Numbered from the stretch's first letter, positions 1 to 7,826 are shown. The stretch is 64,000 nucleotides of DNA from Faecalibacterium taiwanense (GCF_036632915.2 NZ_CP155552.1:868001-932000); one strand, 5' to 3'. Notes: generated by a model not told the origin, from the sequence alone. Program-made: numbers and translations.

Positions 1-1
1 C

Positions 2-727
2 ATTGATATTGCACCACAGAGCATAGAAAATGGTTCAGCTTATATATTCGTCAACAAAGAGCTGCAACGGGTTACACGAGGTGCATTGGACGATTTGAGC
101 GACAAAGGTGTTATTAAGAAGTTTCCACCTTGCATAGCCAGTACCCATACTGCTCTGGTCCTGAAAGAGCCTAAAACCAAAACCAGTATTCGCCGCGTGT
201 ACCTGCCGAAAACAGTTGCCTATATGCTGGTAGAGAGAAAAAAAGAAATTGATGAGCTGATGGATCTGTTTGGAGATGAATACATCGACAATAACCTGGT
301 CTTTTGCTCCAGCAATGGCCGTCCGATGGAAAGCCAGGTGATTAACCGTGCTTTCAATAAACTTATCAAAGAAAACGGACTGCCTCATGTTGTATTCCAT
401 TCTCTCCGTCACTCCAGTATCACCTACAAGCTGAAACTCAATGGTGGCGATATGAAATCCGTCCAGGGCGACTCTGGTCATGCTCAGGTAAAAATGGTTG
501 CAGATGTCTACTCTCACATCATCGACGAGGATCGCTGCATAAACGCTCAGCGATTGGAGGAAGCATTTTACTCATCCAAGACTCCTGACCCTGTTGAAGA
601 TACAGAGCCTAAAACTGCGGATACTGCCGTCACTGAAAGTGATGAAAGTGATGCAGCGAAGATACTGGAACTGCTTAAAAATCCCGAAACTGCCGCACTG
701 CTCAAGCAGCTGGCAAAAGCTTTATAA
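2..727 (+). CDS. Tyrosine recombinase (ICE integrase), C-terminal part
   Basis: Cut by the left window edge; the frame is open from base 2. It holds the catalytic half of a phage-type integrase, with the box II motif HSLRHSSITYK, the GHAQVKMVADVYSH segment carrying the nucleophile tyrosine, and an acidic tail ending in LLKQLAKAL. It is a close relative of the complete integrase at 1907-3280 (opposite strand), with long identical stretches such as SVQGDSGHAQVKMVADVYSH. It probably belongs to a neighbouring ICE whose end lies at the tRNA fragment to its right. A TTG at 86 could be mistaken for a start, but coding similarity continues upstream of it. Confidence 0.9.
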   Translation: MDIAPQSIENGSAYIFVNKELQRVTRGALDDLSDKGVIKKFPPCIASTHTALVLKEPKTKTSIRRVYLPKTVAYMLVERKKEIDELMDLFGDEYIDNNLVFCSSNGRPMESQVINRAFNKLIKENGLPHVVFHSLRHSSITYKLKLNGGDMKSVQGDSGHAQVKMVADVYSHIIDEDRCINAQRLEEAFYSSKTPDPVEDTEPKTADTAVTESDESDAAKILELLKNPETAALLKQLAKAL

Positions 728-748
728 AGTCCCTCCCTCAGAAGAACG

Positions 749-773
749 CCTCTCACTTTGTGAGAGGTTTTCT
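749..773 (+). terminator. Rho-independent terminator after integrase
   Basis: Stem CCTCTCAC / GTGAGAGG with a TTT loop, followed by TTTTCTT, 21 bases after the integrase stop codon. Confidence 0.8.
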
Positions 774-809
774 TCGTTTGAACCACTTTGCACAGTGACC
801 AAACACTTT

Positions 810-990
810 TTTTGTTAGCAAGGTTCTGAAAGCATTTTTGAGCGATGTTAGCAAATTCGCGATTTTGTTTGCAACTTCCTCTAATTTCTGCTAACAAATG
901 TTTGCAAGTTCCTTTGGTAAAAATCGAACCTCTGACTTACCGCCTTTCTTAGCAAAAGGCCAAATCTCGTTAGCAAATGTTAGCAAACCA
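810..990. repeat. GTTAGCAAA repeats next to attachment site
   Basis: At least five copies of GTTAGCAAA or close variants occur in 180 bases: near 813, 846, 889 (inverted), 947, and a direct pair at 970-988. They lie between the integrase gene and the tRNA fragment. Position and spacing fit arm-type integrase binding sites. That role is inferred. No gene is seen in 774-1034. Confidence 0.5.
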
Positions 991-1034
991 AGGTTTTTTG
1001 CAAAAAAGCCACAAAAGCCGCAGAAATAAGAAAA

Positions 1035-1067
1035 GCCGAAAACCCTGATAAATCAAAGGTTTTCGGC
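1035..1067 (-). terminator. Terminator downstream of tRNA-Arg fragment
   Basis: Perfect 10-bp stem GCCGAAAACC / GGTTTTCGGC with a 13-base loop. Read on the minus strand it follows the tRNA 3' end and is followed by TTTTCTT. Confidence 0.75.
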
Positions 1068-1075
1068 GTGTTTGC

Positions 1076-1120
1076 TGGCGTCCCTGGCGGGATTCGAACC
1101 CACGGCCTTTCGCTTAGGAG
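1076..1120 (-). other. 3' half of tRNA-Arg(CCU), ICE attachment site core
   Basis: On the minus strand this is a tRNA 3' portion: anticodon loop CTCCTAA (anticodon CCU), a T-arm with GTGGG-TTCGAAT-CCCGC, an acceptor strand and an encoded CCA. The 5' half of the tRNA does not continue beyond 1120, so this is a fragment, as expected for the att core of an integrase that uses the tRNA 3' end. The isoacceptor is judged from the anticodon only. Confidence 0.7.
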
Positions 1121-1515
1121 TAGACCCGATACGATGAAACCAAGTGCAACACAGTGCAAGAAAATCCTTGGAAATACAAGGCTTTTCACAGTTTCAAATC
1201 CTATCTGGTATTACGCTTCATAAGCATTTTCATAGGGATTTTACACCGTCCAATTGGCTCGAAATTAGCAAGGCTTTCGATTTTCGGTGGACGTTGCAAG
1301 TGCAAGCAAATTCCTCTATGTAACTTCTCGTGATACGAAATGATAGGAAATCCTATTCATTCTCGTGCGGAGGCGCTGATGTCTTTAGACACCATCTTAG
1401 TCTGTTTAATATATCATTTCAAAATAGATTTTTCAACCAGCATTATTAAGAATTTCAAAGGTTTTTCAGACTCAATGATTCTATGTAATTTAGACCCGCC
1501 GAAGCAGGTCTTTTT
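1121..1515. other. Non-coding ICE end region
   Basis: No supported gene. It contains short imperfect repeats such as CGATACGA (1128) and GATACGAAATGATAG (1332), and a further ATTAGCAAGG (1245) similar to the repeats at 810-990. One ICE end probably lies here, but I cannot fix it. Confidence 0.4.
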
Positions 1516-1821
1516 TTATTTCAGCATAATCTCTCTATCCTCAGCGCCGAGCATATAAGCACCCTTGGCAAAAGCATCCCTTGCCAGAAGCTCTGCTACA
1601 TCAACCCTATCGAACAGCATCCATATTTCTTTCTCTTTCGGAGTCAGTTCATGGCTATGGTCAAACAAATGCTCAAGTCCCAATCCTTCAAGCAATGCCG
1701 ACTTTGCTGCTTTGTATTCCTCAGCTCTGCCAACATATTCGTCGTTCCTTTCCTTGGAAAATGCCTCGATATTGTCAGCTCTCAGATGCTCGTAATACTC
1801 GTCCATAAAGATTCTATCCAT
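1516..1821 (-). CDS. Small acidic helical protein, unknown function
   Basis: A 101-residue, charged, mostly helical protein without recognised catalytic motif. The ATG at 1821 is preferred because GGAGGT lies just upstream; the in-frame start farther upstream has no ribosome binding site. It lies downstream of the integrase and beyond its terminator, at the extreme end of the ICE. Small genes in this place are common in Tn1549-like elements. Function unknown. Confidence 0.65.
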   Translation of the reverse strand: MDRIFMDEYYEHLRADNIEAFSKERNDEYVGRAEEYKAAKSALLEGLGLEHLFDHSHELTPKEKEIWMLFDRVDVAELLARDAFAKGAYMLGAEDREIMLK

Positions 1822-1848
1822 ACTCGTTGACCTCCATAACAAAAAAAT

Positions 1849-1899
1849 AAGGGCAGACCCTTTTACAGCTATTGTAGCTATGTAAAAGGATCTGCCCTT
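1849..1899 (-). terminator. Terminator after ICE integrase
   Basis: Long stem built from AAGGGCAGA / TCTGCCCTT plus an inner CCTTTTACA / TGTAAAAGG. On the minus strand it is followed by ATTTTTTT. It lies directly after the integrase stop at 1907. Confidence 0.85.
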
Positions 1900-1906
1900 G
1901 CAGTTA

Positions 1907-3280
1907 CTATAATGTTTTTGCCAGCGACTTCAGGAGTGCTGCCATTTCCGGATTTTGCAGAAGCTTCAGAAGAAGTTCTTTATCATCAGCGGAGCTTTCC
2001 GTTGCGGCTGGTTGAACCGGCTCAGGCGTTGCCTGTCTGCCTGAGTAGAACGCAGCTTCCATTCTTTCAGCGTTCAGTCTGCGGTCATCGTCGATGATAT
2101 GAGAGTAAACATCCGCTACCATCTTGACCTGTGCATGACCGGAATCGCCTTGAACGGATTTCATATCGCCGCCGTTCAGCTTCAGCTTGTAAGTGATACT
2201 GGAATGTCGGAGACTATGGAAAACCACTTTCGGCAGTCCCTTCTCCTCAATCAGCTTATTGAAAGCACGGTTGATAACCTGCCCCTCAATCGGCTTGCCA
2301 TTGGAAGAACAGAAAACCAGATTGAAGTCTACGAACTCGTCACCGAAAAGGTCTTTCAGTTCTTCGATGTCAGCCTTTCGCTGTACCAACATTTCCGCTA
2401 CGGTTTTCGGTAAGAACACCTTGCGGACACTTGTTTTGGTCTTAGGAGTTTTGAGAACCAATGCGGTATGCGTACTGGCGAAGGTCGGCGGGAACTTGAA
2501 CATGATGTCCTTACCGTCCAGATCTGCCATCGCTTCACGATTTACTCTCTGCAACTCCTTTTCAACGAAGATGCTTGCCTGACCAAGTTCAATACTGGTG
2601 GGGGAAATGTCAATACAGTCCCAAGTAAGCCCCAGAAGCTCGCCCATTCGCAAGGAACAGGAGAAGGCAAGGTTAATGGCCAGACGAAGAATATCATCGT
2701 CACAGGCTTCCAGAGCCTTCTGGAGCACTTCTGCTGTCCAGATGTCCCTGGTCTTGTGTTCTTCCTTCGGCAGTGTAGCGTGCTCCACAGGGTTTCTGGT
2801 CATCAATTCCCACTTGACCGCCTGATTGAAAGCATTTCGCAATGTCTTGTGAACCTCTCGGACAGTATGCGGAGTCAGATATTCTGTACGGGCTTTTACA
2901 TACTTAGAAGAAACCGCTTTGACAGAAAGCAAATCTCGGTAATACTTGTCCATGATTCTCGGCGTGACATCCTCCAGCTTCATATCACCGATGAGGGGAC
3001 GAATATAGTTTGCAATCAGGCTCTTTCTGCTTTCATAGGTAGACATCGCCCAGGTGTTCACACCATAGATTGACATATACTCATCCAAAAGATCGTTGAC
3101 GGTTTTAGCAGAAGGGGGAATAAAGGTTCCGGACTCCTGCTCATATTCAACCTGCAACTTCCTTTTCTTTGCTTCAGCATTCGTTTCAAAGGTTTCCCAC
3201 TTCTGACGCTTGTTGCCGTTCTCATCGGTGTATGTATAAACCACAGAATACTTCTTTTTTCTCTTAACGATAGATGCCAT
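1907..3280 (-). CDS. int: Tyrosine recombinase (ICE integrase)
   Basis: 457 residues. A basic N-terminal arm-binding domain (VKRKKKYSVVYTYTDENG) is followed by a SAM-like core-binding domain (about 60-165) and a catalytic domain. Catalytic residues are visible: the arginine in CSLRMGELLGLTW, the box II HSLRHSSI, and GHAQVKMVADVYSH with the nucleophile tyrosine. The product integrates and excises the ICE. The upstream neighbours on the same strand (triple-HTH, Xis-like, MazF) give an int-xis module at the left ICE end. It is paralogous to the partial integrase at 2-727, which faces it across the tRNA fragment. Confidence 0.93.
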   Translation of the reverse strand: MASIVKRKKKYSVVYTYTDENGNKRQKWETFETNAEAKKRKLQVEYEQESGTFIPPSAKTVNDLLDEYMSIYGVNTWAMSTYESRKSLIANYIRPLIGDMKLEDVTPRIMDKYYRDLLSVKAVSSKYVKARTEYLTPHTVREVHKTLRNAFNQAVKWELMTRNPVEHATLPKEEHKTRDIWTAEVLQKALEACDDDILRLAINLAFSCSLRMGELLGLTWDCIDISPTSIELGQASIFVEKELQRVNREAMADLDGKDIMFKFPPTFASTHTALVLKTPKTKTSVRKVFLPKTVAEMLVQRKADIEELKDLFGDEFVDFNLVFCSSNGKPIEGQVINRAFNKLIEEKGLPKVVFHSLRHSSITYKLKLNGGDMKSVQGDSGHAQVKMVADVYSHIIDDDRRLNAERMEAAFYSGRQATPEPVQPAATESSADDKELLLKLLQNPEMAALLKSLAKTL

Positions 3281-3284
3281 GTAA

Positions 3285-3908
3285 TCATCTCCTTTCCTGT
3301 CTATCTTCCGCTAACTGGTAGCGGGTCTGATTCTGATACCACTTCATAAAGCTCTCTTTTGTAGCTCGGTTATGCCTGCCCACTCGAATCAGCTCGAAGC
3401 TTCCCTTGGCGGCAATGCTGTAGATATTCTGGCGATTGGTGTCAAGCATTCTTGCAATCTCTGGCAGACCGTAGGTGGATGCCATAATATCTGCATCAAG
3501 TTCCTGATCCTCTACCGTGCGGTAATCGGTTTGAGAAGCATACCATCTTTCAAAGCTCTCCTTGGTCACTCTGCGCTTGCCCAGGACATCGACCACATCA
3601 AAATGCCCTTTGGCAACCAGTTCGTAAGCAGTCGCTTCTTTCAGCCCAAGGCGCTGTCCAAGCTCCTCCATTGAATATGTAGTTTTCTTCAGTTCCTCAC
3701 CGGGAGGGGTTCCATCGACCTTCTGGTATTTGAACTGATTGGCATACCATTCTTCAAAGCTGTCGATCATCACCCTCATGGTGTTGCCGACAAGAATGGT
3801 TTTGAAGTAATTCTTCTTAATGAGCCAGTATGACTCCGTTTTTCCAAGACCAAGCATCCTGCCCATTTCCGGAACAGACATACTCGTGCGTTTTCTCATT
3901 TCCGCCAT
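3285..3908 (-). CDS. Triple helix-turn-helix (excisionase-like) DNA-binding protein
   Basis: 207 residues made of three successive MerR/excisionase-type winged-helix units of about 65-70 residues. Each has a recognition-helix segment (GLGKTESYWLI, GLKEATAYELV, DTNRQNIYSIA), a wing and a closing motif of the form ESFxxWYxxQ (SFEEWYANQ, SFERWYASQ, SFMKWYQNQ). It ends 4 bases before the integrase start, so the two are probably co-transcribed. The likely role is directionality or regulation of excision; that is inferred. Three tandem units in one chain are unusual, since Xis proteins normally have one. Confidence 0.7.
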   Translation of the reverse strand: MAEMRKRTSMSVPEMGRMLGLGKTESYWLIKKNYFKTILVGNTMRVMIDSFEEWYANQFKYQKVDGTPPGEELKKTTYSMEELGQRLGLKEATAYELVAKGHFDVVDVLGKRRVTKESFERWYASQTDYRTVEDQELDADIMASTYGLPEIARMLDTNRQNIYSIAAKGSFELIRVGRHNRATKESFMKWYQNQTRYQLAEDRQERR

Positions 3909-4025
3909 CGTACAACCTCCTATGTAAAAAATGTAGCCATGTGTTTCTTGTCATGGCTACATTTTATCGAACTCTCAATATGTTTTGAAGTTTGTCGCCG
4001 GGTTGTACGACACCCTTGACAAATC

Positions 4026-4262
4026 TTACATTTGATGATCCAACCACTCATCAAAACTCTTTTTGGAGATTCTGATGCTGCCGCCAATGCGGACACTATG
4101 AAAAACCTTCTTTTTCACAAGGTTGTATGCACTGGTTCTGCTGATGCCCAGAATATCCTGAATCTCATCAACCGTATAGGTTCTCTTATCAAACTGAACT
4201 GTGTTAGCAGCTATCGCTTCTTCGGTGCGCTGATTCATGGCAGCGATTCTTTCTTCAAACAT
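4026..4262 (-). CDS. xis: Excisionase-family HTH protein
   Basis: 78 residues. The winged helix-turn-helix YTVDEIQDILGISRTSAYNL is followed by a wing (VRIGGSIRISKKSFDEWL), the classic single-unit excisionase/MerR-like fold. It starts at an ATG 7 bases after the MazF gene ends and is probably translated from the same message. It may act with the integrase in excision. Confidence 0.75.
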   Translation of the reverse strand: MFEERIAAMNQRTEEAIAANTVQFDKRTYTVDEIQDILGISRTSAYNLVKKKVFHSVRIGGSIRISKKSFDEWLDHQM

Positions 4263-4268
4263 TTATGT

Positions 4269-4676
4269 TCACTCCTTCGTTTTCTTTGCTTTATGTTTTG
4301 TGGAACGCTTTTTCAGCTGCTCCATTGCCAGGCTGACGGATAAGGCTTTCTCAATCGCTACCATTTCACGGGGCGTTACCTTACCTAAGTAATTATCAAT
4401 CCTGCTCTTATCAATGGTGCGAATCTGTTCCAGCTGAACAACGGACGCTTCTTTGAATGCAGGATTGTCGTAAATAACAAAGTGCGTCGGCATATTCGCT
4501 TTCTTATGGATTCTGGTGGTGACCGTTGCCACAATCAATGTGGGAGCGTGTTTATTACCGGTATCGTTCTGAATGACGATAACCGGACGGATGCCGCCTT
4601 GTTCCGACCCAACTACCGGGTCCAGATTGGCGCAATAAATATCACCACGGCAATATACCCAATTTTCTTTCATCAT
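4269..4676 (-). CDS. MazF/PemK-family endoribonuclease toxin
   Basis: 135 residues with the family's N-terminal motif YCRGDIYCANLDPVVGSEQGG, followed by RPVIVIQND and the SVVQLEQIRTIDKSRI segment near the C-terminus. Toxins of this family cut mRNA at short sequences. No typical MazE antitoxin gene is adjacent. The overlapping-operon partner to the left is the Xis-like protein, so either that HTH protein or an unlinked factor would have to neutralise it. Such an orphan PemK next to xis is known from CTn elements. The start is preceded by AAAGGAGG. Confidence 0.85.
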   Translation of the reverse strand: MMKENWVYCRGDIYCANLDPVVGSEQGGIRPVIVIQNDTGNKHAPTLIVATVTTRIHKKANMPTHFVIYDNPAFKEASVVQLEQIRTIDKSRIDNYLGKVTPREMVAIEKALSVSLAMEQLKKRSTKHKAKKTKE

Positions 4677-4710
4677 TTGCCATGACCTCCTTTCGTTGGG
4701 TATGTAATAA

Positions 4711-5135
4711 CTGACTGCCTGAAATGAATCAGGCAGTCAGTCCAAAAGTCTATGTGTCCCATATTTGCCACGCACCCCTGAGAAAGAGGGCTTACGCCCT
4801 CAGGGAATCACCGAACGACTGATTGCGAATCAGTTCCATAGGAATCTAACCTCTGCCGGGTTCTCCGCCAGCTCCGTAGAGAAGTATCTTTAATCCTGTT
4901 GCTTTCATGGCCGTATTGGGAGCAACCCAATATTTACAAGCCAGTATTGATCGCTGGCATCGGGAGAGAGACAACTGCTTAATTTATAGAAGAAAGTCGT
5001 TCTGTTTCTCTGTCCGATACGTCACGGCGTACCGCTGATGTGGCTGATGCTCTCGCACCGGCAACAGGAACGTATTCGATGACTGTGTATTCAGTTTTCA
5101 AGGATCAAGCAGCCGATTTTCTTTGGCTGTATCTA
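4711..5135 (-). ncRNA. Candidate structured leader or non-coding RNA
   Basis: A 500-base gene-free stretch upstream of mazF with a dense series of stem-loops: a perfect 12-bp stem CTGACTGCCTGA / TCAGGCAGTCAG (4711-4740), CCCTGAG / CTCAGGG enclosing AGGGC / GCCCT (about 4777-4805), CTGATT / AATCAG (4818-4832), ATTGGG / CCCAAT (4915-4931), GCCAG / CTGGC (4940-4958) and AGCCGATTT / AAATCGGCT-like (5111-5128). On the minus strand a possible promoter, TTGCAT-17-TAGATA, lies at about 5129-5157. It also contains CTTGAAAACTGAAT, a sequence resembling rRNA spacer leaders. It could be a long 5' UTR, a regulatory RNA or a single-strand origin. Confidence 0.3.
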
Positions 5136-5190
5136 AATTGTACCTGTTCCTCATGCAAGTTTTTATTGCCTCGTAGGTATAGTTTTGAGG

Positions 5191-5406
5191 TTATTCACGA
5201 CCTAAAAATATGTAATCAAGGGTTGTATCAAAGCGCACGACCAATTCGATTGCCAAATCAATAGAGATGCCTCTGTTGCCGGTTTCAATTCGTGCAATGG
5301 TGTTTGCGGCAACGCCCAACTGCTCCGCAAGCTGTTCCTGTGTAAGCCCATGTTTCTTTCTCAATGCTTTAATTCTTTTTCCGCTTTCAACCAAGTCGTA
5401 ATACAT
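5191..5406 (-). CDS. XRE-family HTH regulator
   Basis: 71 residues from the ATG at 5406 (upstream CGGAGGAACGAAA). The helix-turn-helix covers nearly the whole protein: LTQEQLAEQLGVAANTIARI. An alternative ATG at 5496, also behind a perfect AAGGAGG, would add 30 residues of low-complexity sequence. Both starts are plausible, and the downstream one matches the usual compact size of this family. It is probably a local repressor of the left ICE regulatory region. Confidence 0.8.
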   Translation of the reverse strand: MYYDLVESGKRIKALRKKHGLTQEQLAEQLGVAANTIARIETGNRGISIDLAIELVVRFDTTLDYIFLGRE

Positions 5407-5517
5407 TTTCGTTCCTCCGTGTTTTTGAATTTGTGAAGTTGCAAAATCAAAAACGGAGGGAGGAGATCGTGACTGGTTCTCAATGCCCTTTGCCATCTGC
5501 CTGTCCTCCTTGCAGGC

Positions 5518-5552
5518 ATAAAAAAAGAGCCGGAGTACATTACTCCAAGCTC
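5518..5552 (-). terminator. Terminator containing GGAGTACATTACTCC
   Basis: Stem GAGC-GGAGTA / TACTCC-GCTC with a CAT loop, followed on the minus strand by seven T. Its core GAGTACATTACTCC is the same 14 bases found in the inverted repeats at 8389 and 9775. Confidence 0.7.
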
Positions 5553-5598
5553 TCGTTCATGCCTTTGTGTTAATAATGAAGGAAGATAGGCTGGTATA

Positions 5599-5630
5599 AA
5601 AAAAGCCCCGTACCCATTACAGGCACGAGG
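5599..5630 (-). terminator. Second terminator after ArpU-like gene
   Basis: On the minus strand, imperfect stem GCCTCGT / ACGGGGC followed by TTTTTTT. It lies 129 bases after the stop of the gene at 5759. Confidence 0.5.
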
Positions 5631-5758
5631 CGTAACTCTCTCTATTCAATTTTATGCCGCTATCTCCCAGCATAGCCATTCTAACACTGGACAAGTCGGA
5701 CTTTCAGTATGGAAACCGTCGTATTTTCATCGGATTTTAGTCGGACTAAAATCCTGTC

Positions 5759-6322
5759 TTAGCACTCACAATAACACAATGCTTCTTCCTCCCTGGCACT
5801 TTCCAGGAAATCTTTCAATTTAGGAATGGCTGTTCCCCAAAGTGACAGACCAAATAACAGTATCGCTTCTTTCTTTCGGTCATAATAGCTGCTGCGTTCC
5901 ATATTCAGAACCTCCAGCATTTCTGATTCTTTGTACTTGAAGCGATTGAGATATGCCTTTGAGATAATCTCACAGTACAGAGCGCCTTTATCCGGATATT
6001 CTCTGATTTTCAGCATCGCCATATCTACCAGTTCAATGATCCACTTTGTCTCGAATAAGCTTCGAATACGTTCTTCAAATCGTTCTCTCGCTTCATCCGG
6101 AGCAAAGTTCTCCAGATAAATCAATGCTCCATCTAAGCTGTCACCGTAAGTACAAATAAGGGTATCACATACATCATTCGCACGATCAATAGTAGACCAG
6201 CACACCTCTCGATATATGGATAAAATCAGCTTTGCTCTTTCATACAGAACCTTTTCGTCAATGTTCTGCATCCGGCAAAGCATTCGAATATTGCTTAATA
6301 CCTGTGTATTATATCTGCTCAT
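5759..6322 (-). CDS. ArpU-like / sigma-region-4-like regulator
   Basis: 187 residues, helical. The C-terminal part (MLEVLNMERSSYYDRKKEA then LFGLSLWGTAIP) resembles the ArpU/DUF1492 family of phage late-gene regulators, in which a region-4-like HTH is followed by a Y-x-x-KKEA motif. The start follows GAAAGGAGATTCTGA. It is transcribed leftward from the strong divergent promoter at 6530-6557, opposite the XRE-ImmA pair. It may therefore be the activated arm of the ICE switch. The assignment is by motif only. Confidence 0.55.
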   Translation of the reverse strand: MSRYNTQVLSNIRMLCRMQNIDEKVLYERAKLILSIYREVCWSTIDRANDVCDTLICTYGDSLDGALIYLENFAPDEARERFEERIRSLFETKWIIELVDMAMLKIREYPDKGALYCEIISKAYLNRFKYKESEMLEVLNMERSSYYDRKKEAILLFGLSLWGTAIPKLKDFLESAREEEALCYCEC

Positions 6323-6468
6323 TCAGAATCTCCTTTCAGCCTAATCCATAAAATAAGAATTCCTTTCTAACTCCTGTCACTTGGCTAAAGGGAAACAAAT
6401 ACCATGGGACAAGAATGACTATAACTTCCGATATTTGATTAAAATAACAGAAGCAAAATCGGAAGTTC

Positions 6469-6497
6469 TTGACTTTATAAAAGTTCCGATATATAAT
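6469..6497 (+). promoter_or_regulatory. Promoter for XRE-ImmA pair
   Basis: TTGACT (6469-6474), a 17-base spacer, and TATAAT (6492-6497). An operator copy lies inside the spacer and another just upstream, so the repressor probably controls its own transcription. Confidence 0.75.
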
Positions 6498-6529
6498 TAA
6501 GTGGAACTAATACTTCTGTTCTGATTCTC

Positions 6530-6557
6530 ATTATAGCATTTTCCAGAAGTTTGTCAA
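6530..6557 (-). promoter_or_regulatory. Divergent promoter for ArpU-like gene
   Basis: On the minus strand TTGACA (6557-6552), a 16-base spacer ending in TGC, and TATAAT (6535-6530), an extended -10 promoter. An operator copy lies immediately upstream (6564-6573). Confidence 0.7.
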
Positions 6558-6608
6558 CAAATAATCGGAAGTTACGAATAAATATTTTTTGAAAGGAAGG
6601 ACAGTACC

Positions 6609-7058
6609 ATGACATTTGGAGAAAAAATTAAAGAAGCTCGTTTGGCTATGAACCTATCTCAAACGGAGCTTGCCCAGATGACCGGCATTTCCGAAAGATC
6701 CCTTTACACCTATGAGCAGCTCGGAACACTCCCCAGAAAAAGCAACATCAGAAAACTTGCTGAAGCGCTGCATATCTCTGTGTCCTATCTTTTGGATGAA
6801 TCTGAAACGGACAGCCAGAGCCATATAGATCAGGATATGTTTATTTTAGAGGCAAAGGAAAACTTCGGTTCAAAGGGAGCAAAAGAAGCTCAGGAAGTGC
6901 TGGGTCGTGTAAATTCTCTGTTTGCCGGTGGAGAATTGGACGAGGACGCAAAAGATGTATTCTTCCAGGCGATTATGTCAGTTTATATGGACTCTAAGAA
7001 AACAGCACGGGAAAAGTACACTCCGAAGAAATACAGAAAGCATAAAGATAAAGAGTAA
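6609..7058 (+). CDS. XRE-family repressor (ImmR-like)
   Basis: 149 residues. The N-terminal HTH (LSQTELAQMTGISERSLYTY) is followed by a helical C-terminal half that probably dimerises. The ATG follows GAAAGGAAGG. The gene sits between the operator array and an ImmA-type protease gene, as in the ICEBs1 immR-immA pair, where the protease cleaves the repressor and triggers excision. By that analogy it keeps the ICE silent. The analogy is inferred from gene order and family, not tested. Confidence 0.8.
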   Translation: MTFGEKIKEARLAMNLSQTELAQMTGISERSLYTYEQLGTLPRKSNIRKLAEALHISVSYLLDESETDSQSHIDQDMFILEAKENFGSKGAKEAQEVLGRVNSLFAGGELDEDAKDVFFQAIMSVYMDSKKTAREKYTPKKYRKHKDKE

Positions 7059-7109
7059 AATCCTCAAGCACAGAATATGTTTTCTGTGTGCGATTCGGAG
7101 GTGAAGCAA

Positions 7110-7664
7110 ATGAAAACGGCAGAGCATATCATTGAAACTGTCGATAAGCTTGTGCGAAAATATCACACCAGAGACCCTTACGAACTATGTCAGCTGTTAG
7201 GTATCAAAATCCACTATTACGATTTACAGAAGAAATTGAAGGGCTTCTTCTATTACCAGTCCAGACAGAAGAATATCGTGATAGATCACAATGTGAACGG
7301 CATCCTGGAACGTATCTTAGTCGCACATGAATTAGGACACGCTGTCCTGCATACAAAAATCGCCATGATGCACGGCTTTCAAGAAATGGAAGTTTTTGAT
7401 GATAGATCAATCGAAGAAAATGAAGCAAACTTCTTTGCGGCGGAGCTTCTGTTAGAAGATGGGGAAGTTCTGGAATGCCTTTCGGAACACACATTTTTTG
7501 AAACGGCTAAAATGCTCTATGTACCGGCAGCATTATTAGACTACAAATTCAGCCTGCTCCACGAAAAAGGAGAGCTGGTAAATTCGATGTATATTCGTAA
7601 AGCAGATTTCCTGAAAGAAGATCTTCATGCCTACGATAACGACATTAGTTATGGCGATATATGA
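7110..7664 (+). CDS. ImmA/IrrE-family zinc metallopeptidase
   Basis: 184 residues from the ATG at 7110 (upstream GGAGGTGAAGCAA). The zinc motif HELGH is at about residue 77-81 (VAHELGHAVLH), and a downstream acidic segment EENEANFFAAELL supplies the third ligand, as in the ImmA/IrrE family. These proteases cut XRE repressors of mobile elements. It lies 51 bases after the XRE gene and is probably in the same operon, so it is the likely de-repressor of the ICE. Confidence 0.85.
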   Translation: MKTAEHIIETVDKLVRKYHTRDPYELCQLLGIKIHYYDLQKKLKGFFYYQSRQKNIVIDHNVNGILERILVAHELGHAVLHTKIAMMHGFQEMEVFDDRSIEENEANFFAAELLLEDGEVLECLSEHTFFETAKMLYVPAALLDYKFSLLHEKGELVNSMYIRKADFLKEDLHAYDNDISYGDI

Positions 7665-7688
7665 ATATCTATTTTTATATCTTTACAG

Positions 7689-7738
7689 AAAAAGTCCACC
7701 AGTACGATGCGCAGTGCATCATGACTGGTGGACTTTTT
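7689..7738 (+). terminator. Strong terminator after immA-like gene
   Basis: Perfect 15-bp stem AAAAAGTCCACCAGT / ACTGGTGGACTTTTT with an inner GATGC / GCATC. It can act on both strands. Confidence 0.85.
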
Positions 7739-7826
7739 GTTTCTTAAAGGATCAGTATATTGTATTGCAAAAAAGAAACCCACAGCAGTTCACTCAGAAC
7801 CGTCAATGGGCTTCTTTTTCATTATA

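Larger units (their letters stand above)
6423..6573. promoter_or_regulatory. Repeated operator AACTTCCGAT / ATCGGAAGTT
   Basis: Four copies of a 10-base site occur between the divergent genes: AACTTCCGAT (6423-6432), ATCGGAAGTT (6458-6467), AAGTTCCGAT (6481-6490, one mismatch) and ATCGGAAGTT (6564-6573). Two of them flank and enter the rightward promoter. They are probable binding sites for the XRE repressor encoded at 6609. Confidence 0.7.

Noticed and set aside
900..960. Possible second tRNA T-arm (AAAATCGAACCTCTGACTTACC)
   Set aside because: No matching stems or anticodon arm around it; chance resemblance.
5407..5496. N-terminal extension of the XRE protein at 5191
   Set aside because: It has a good ribosome binding site but low-complexity sequence outside the HTH fold; left as an alternative start and not the primary call.
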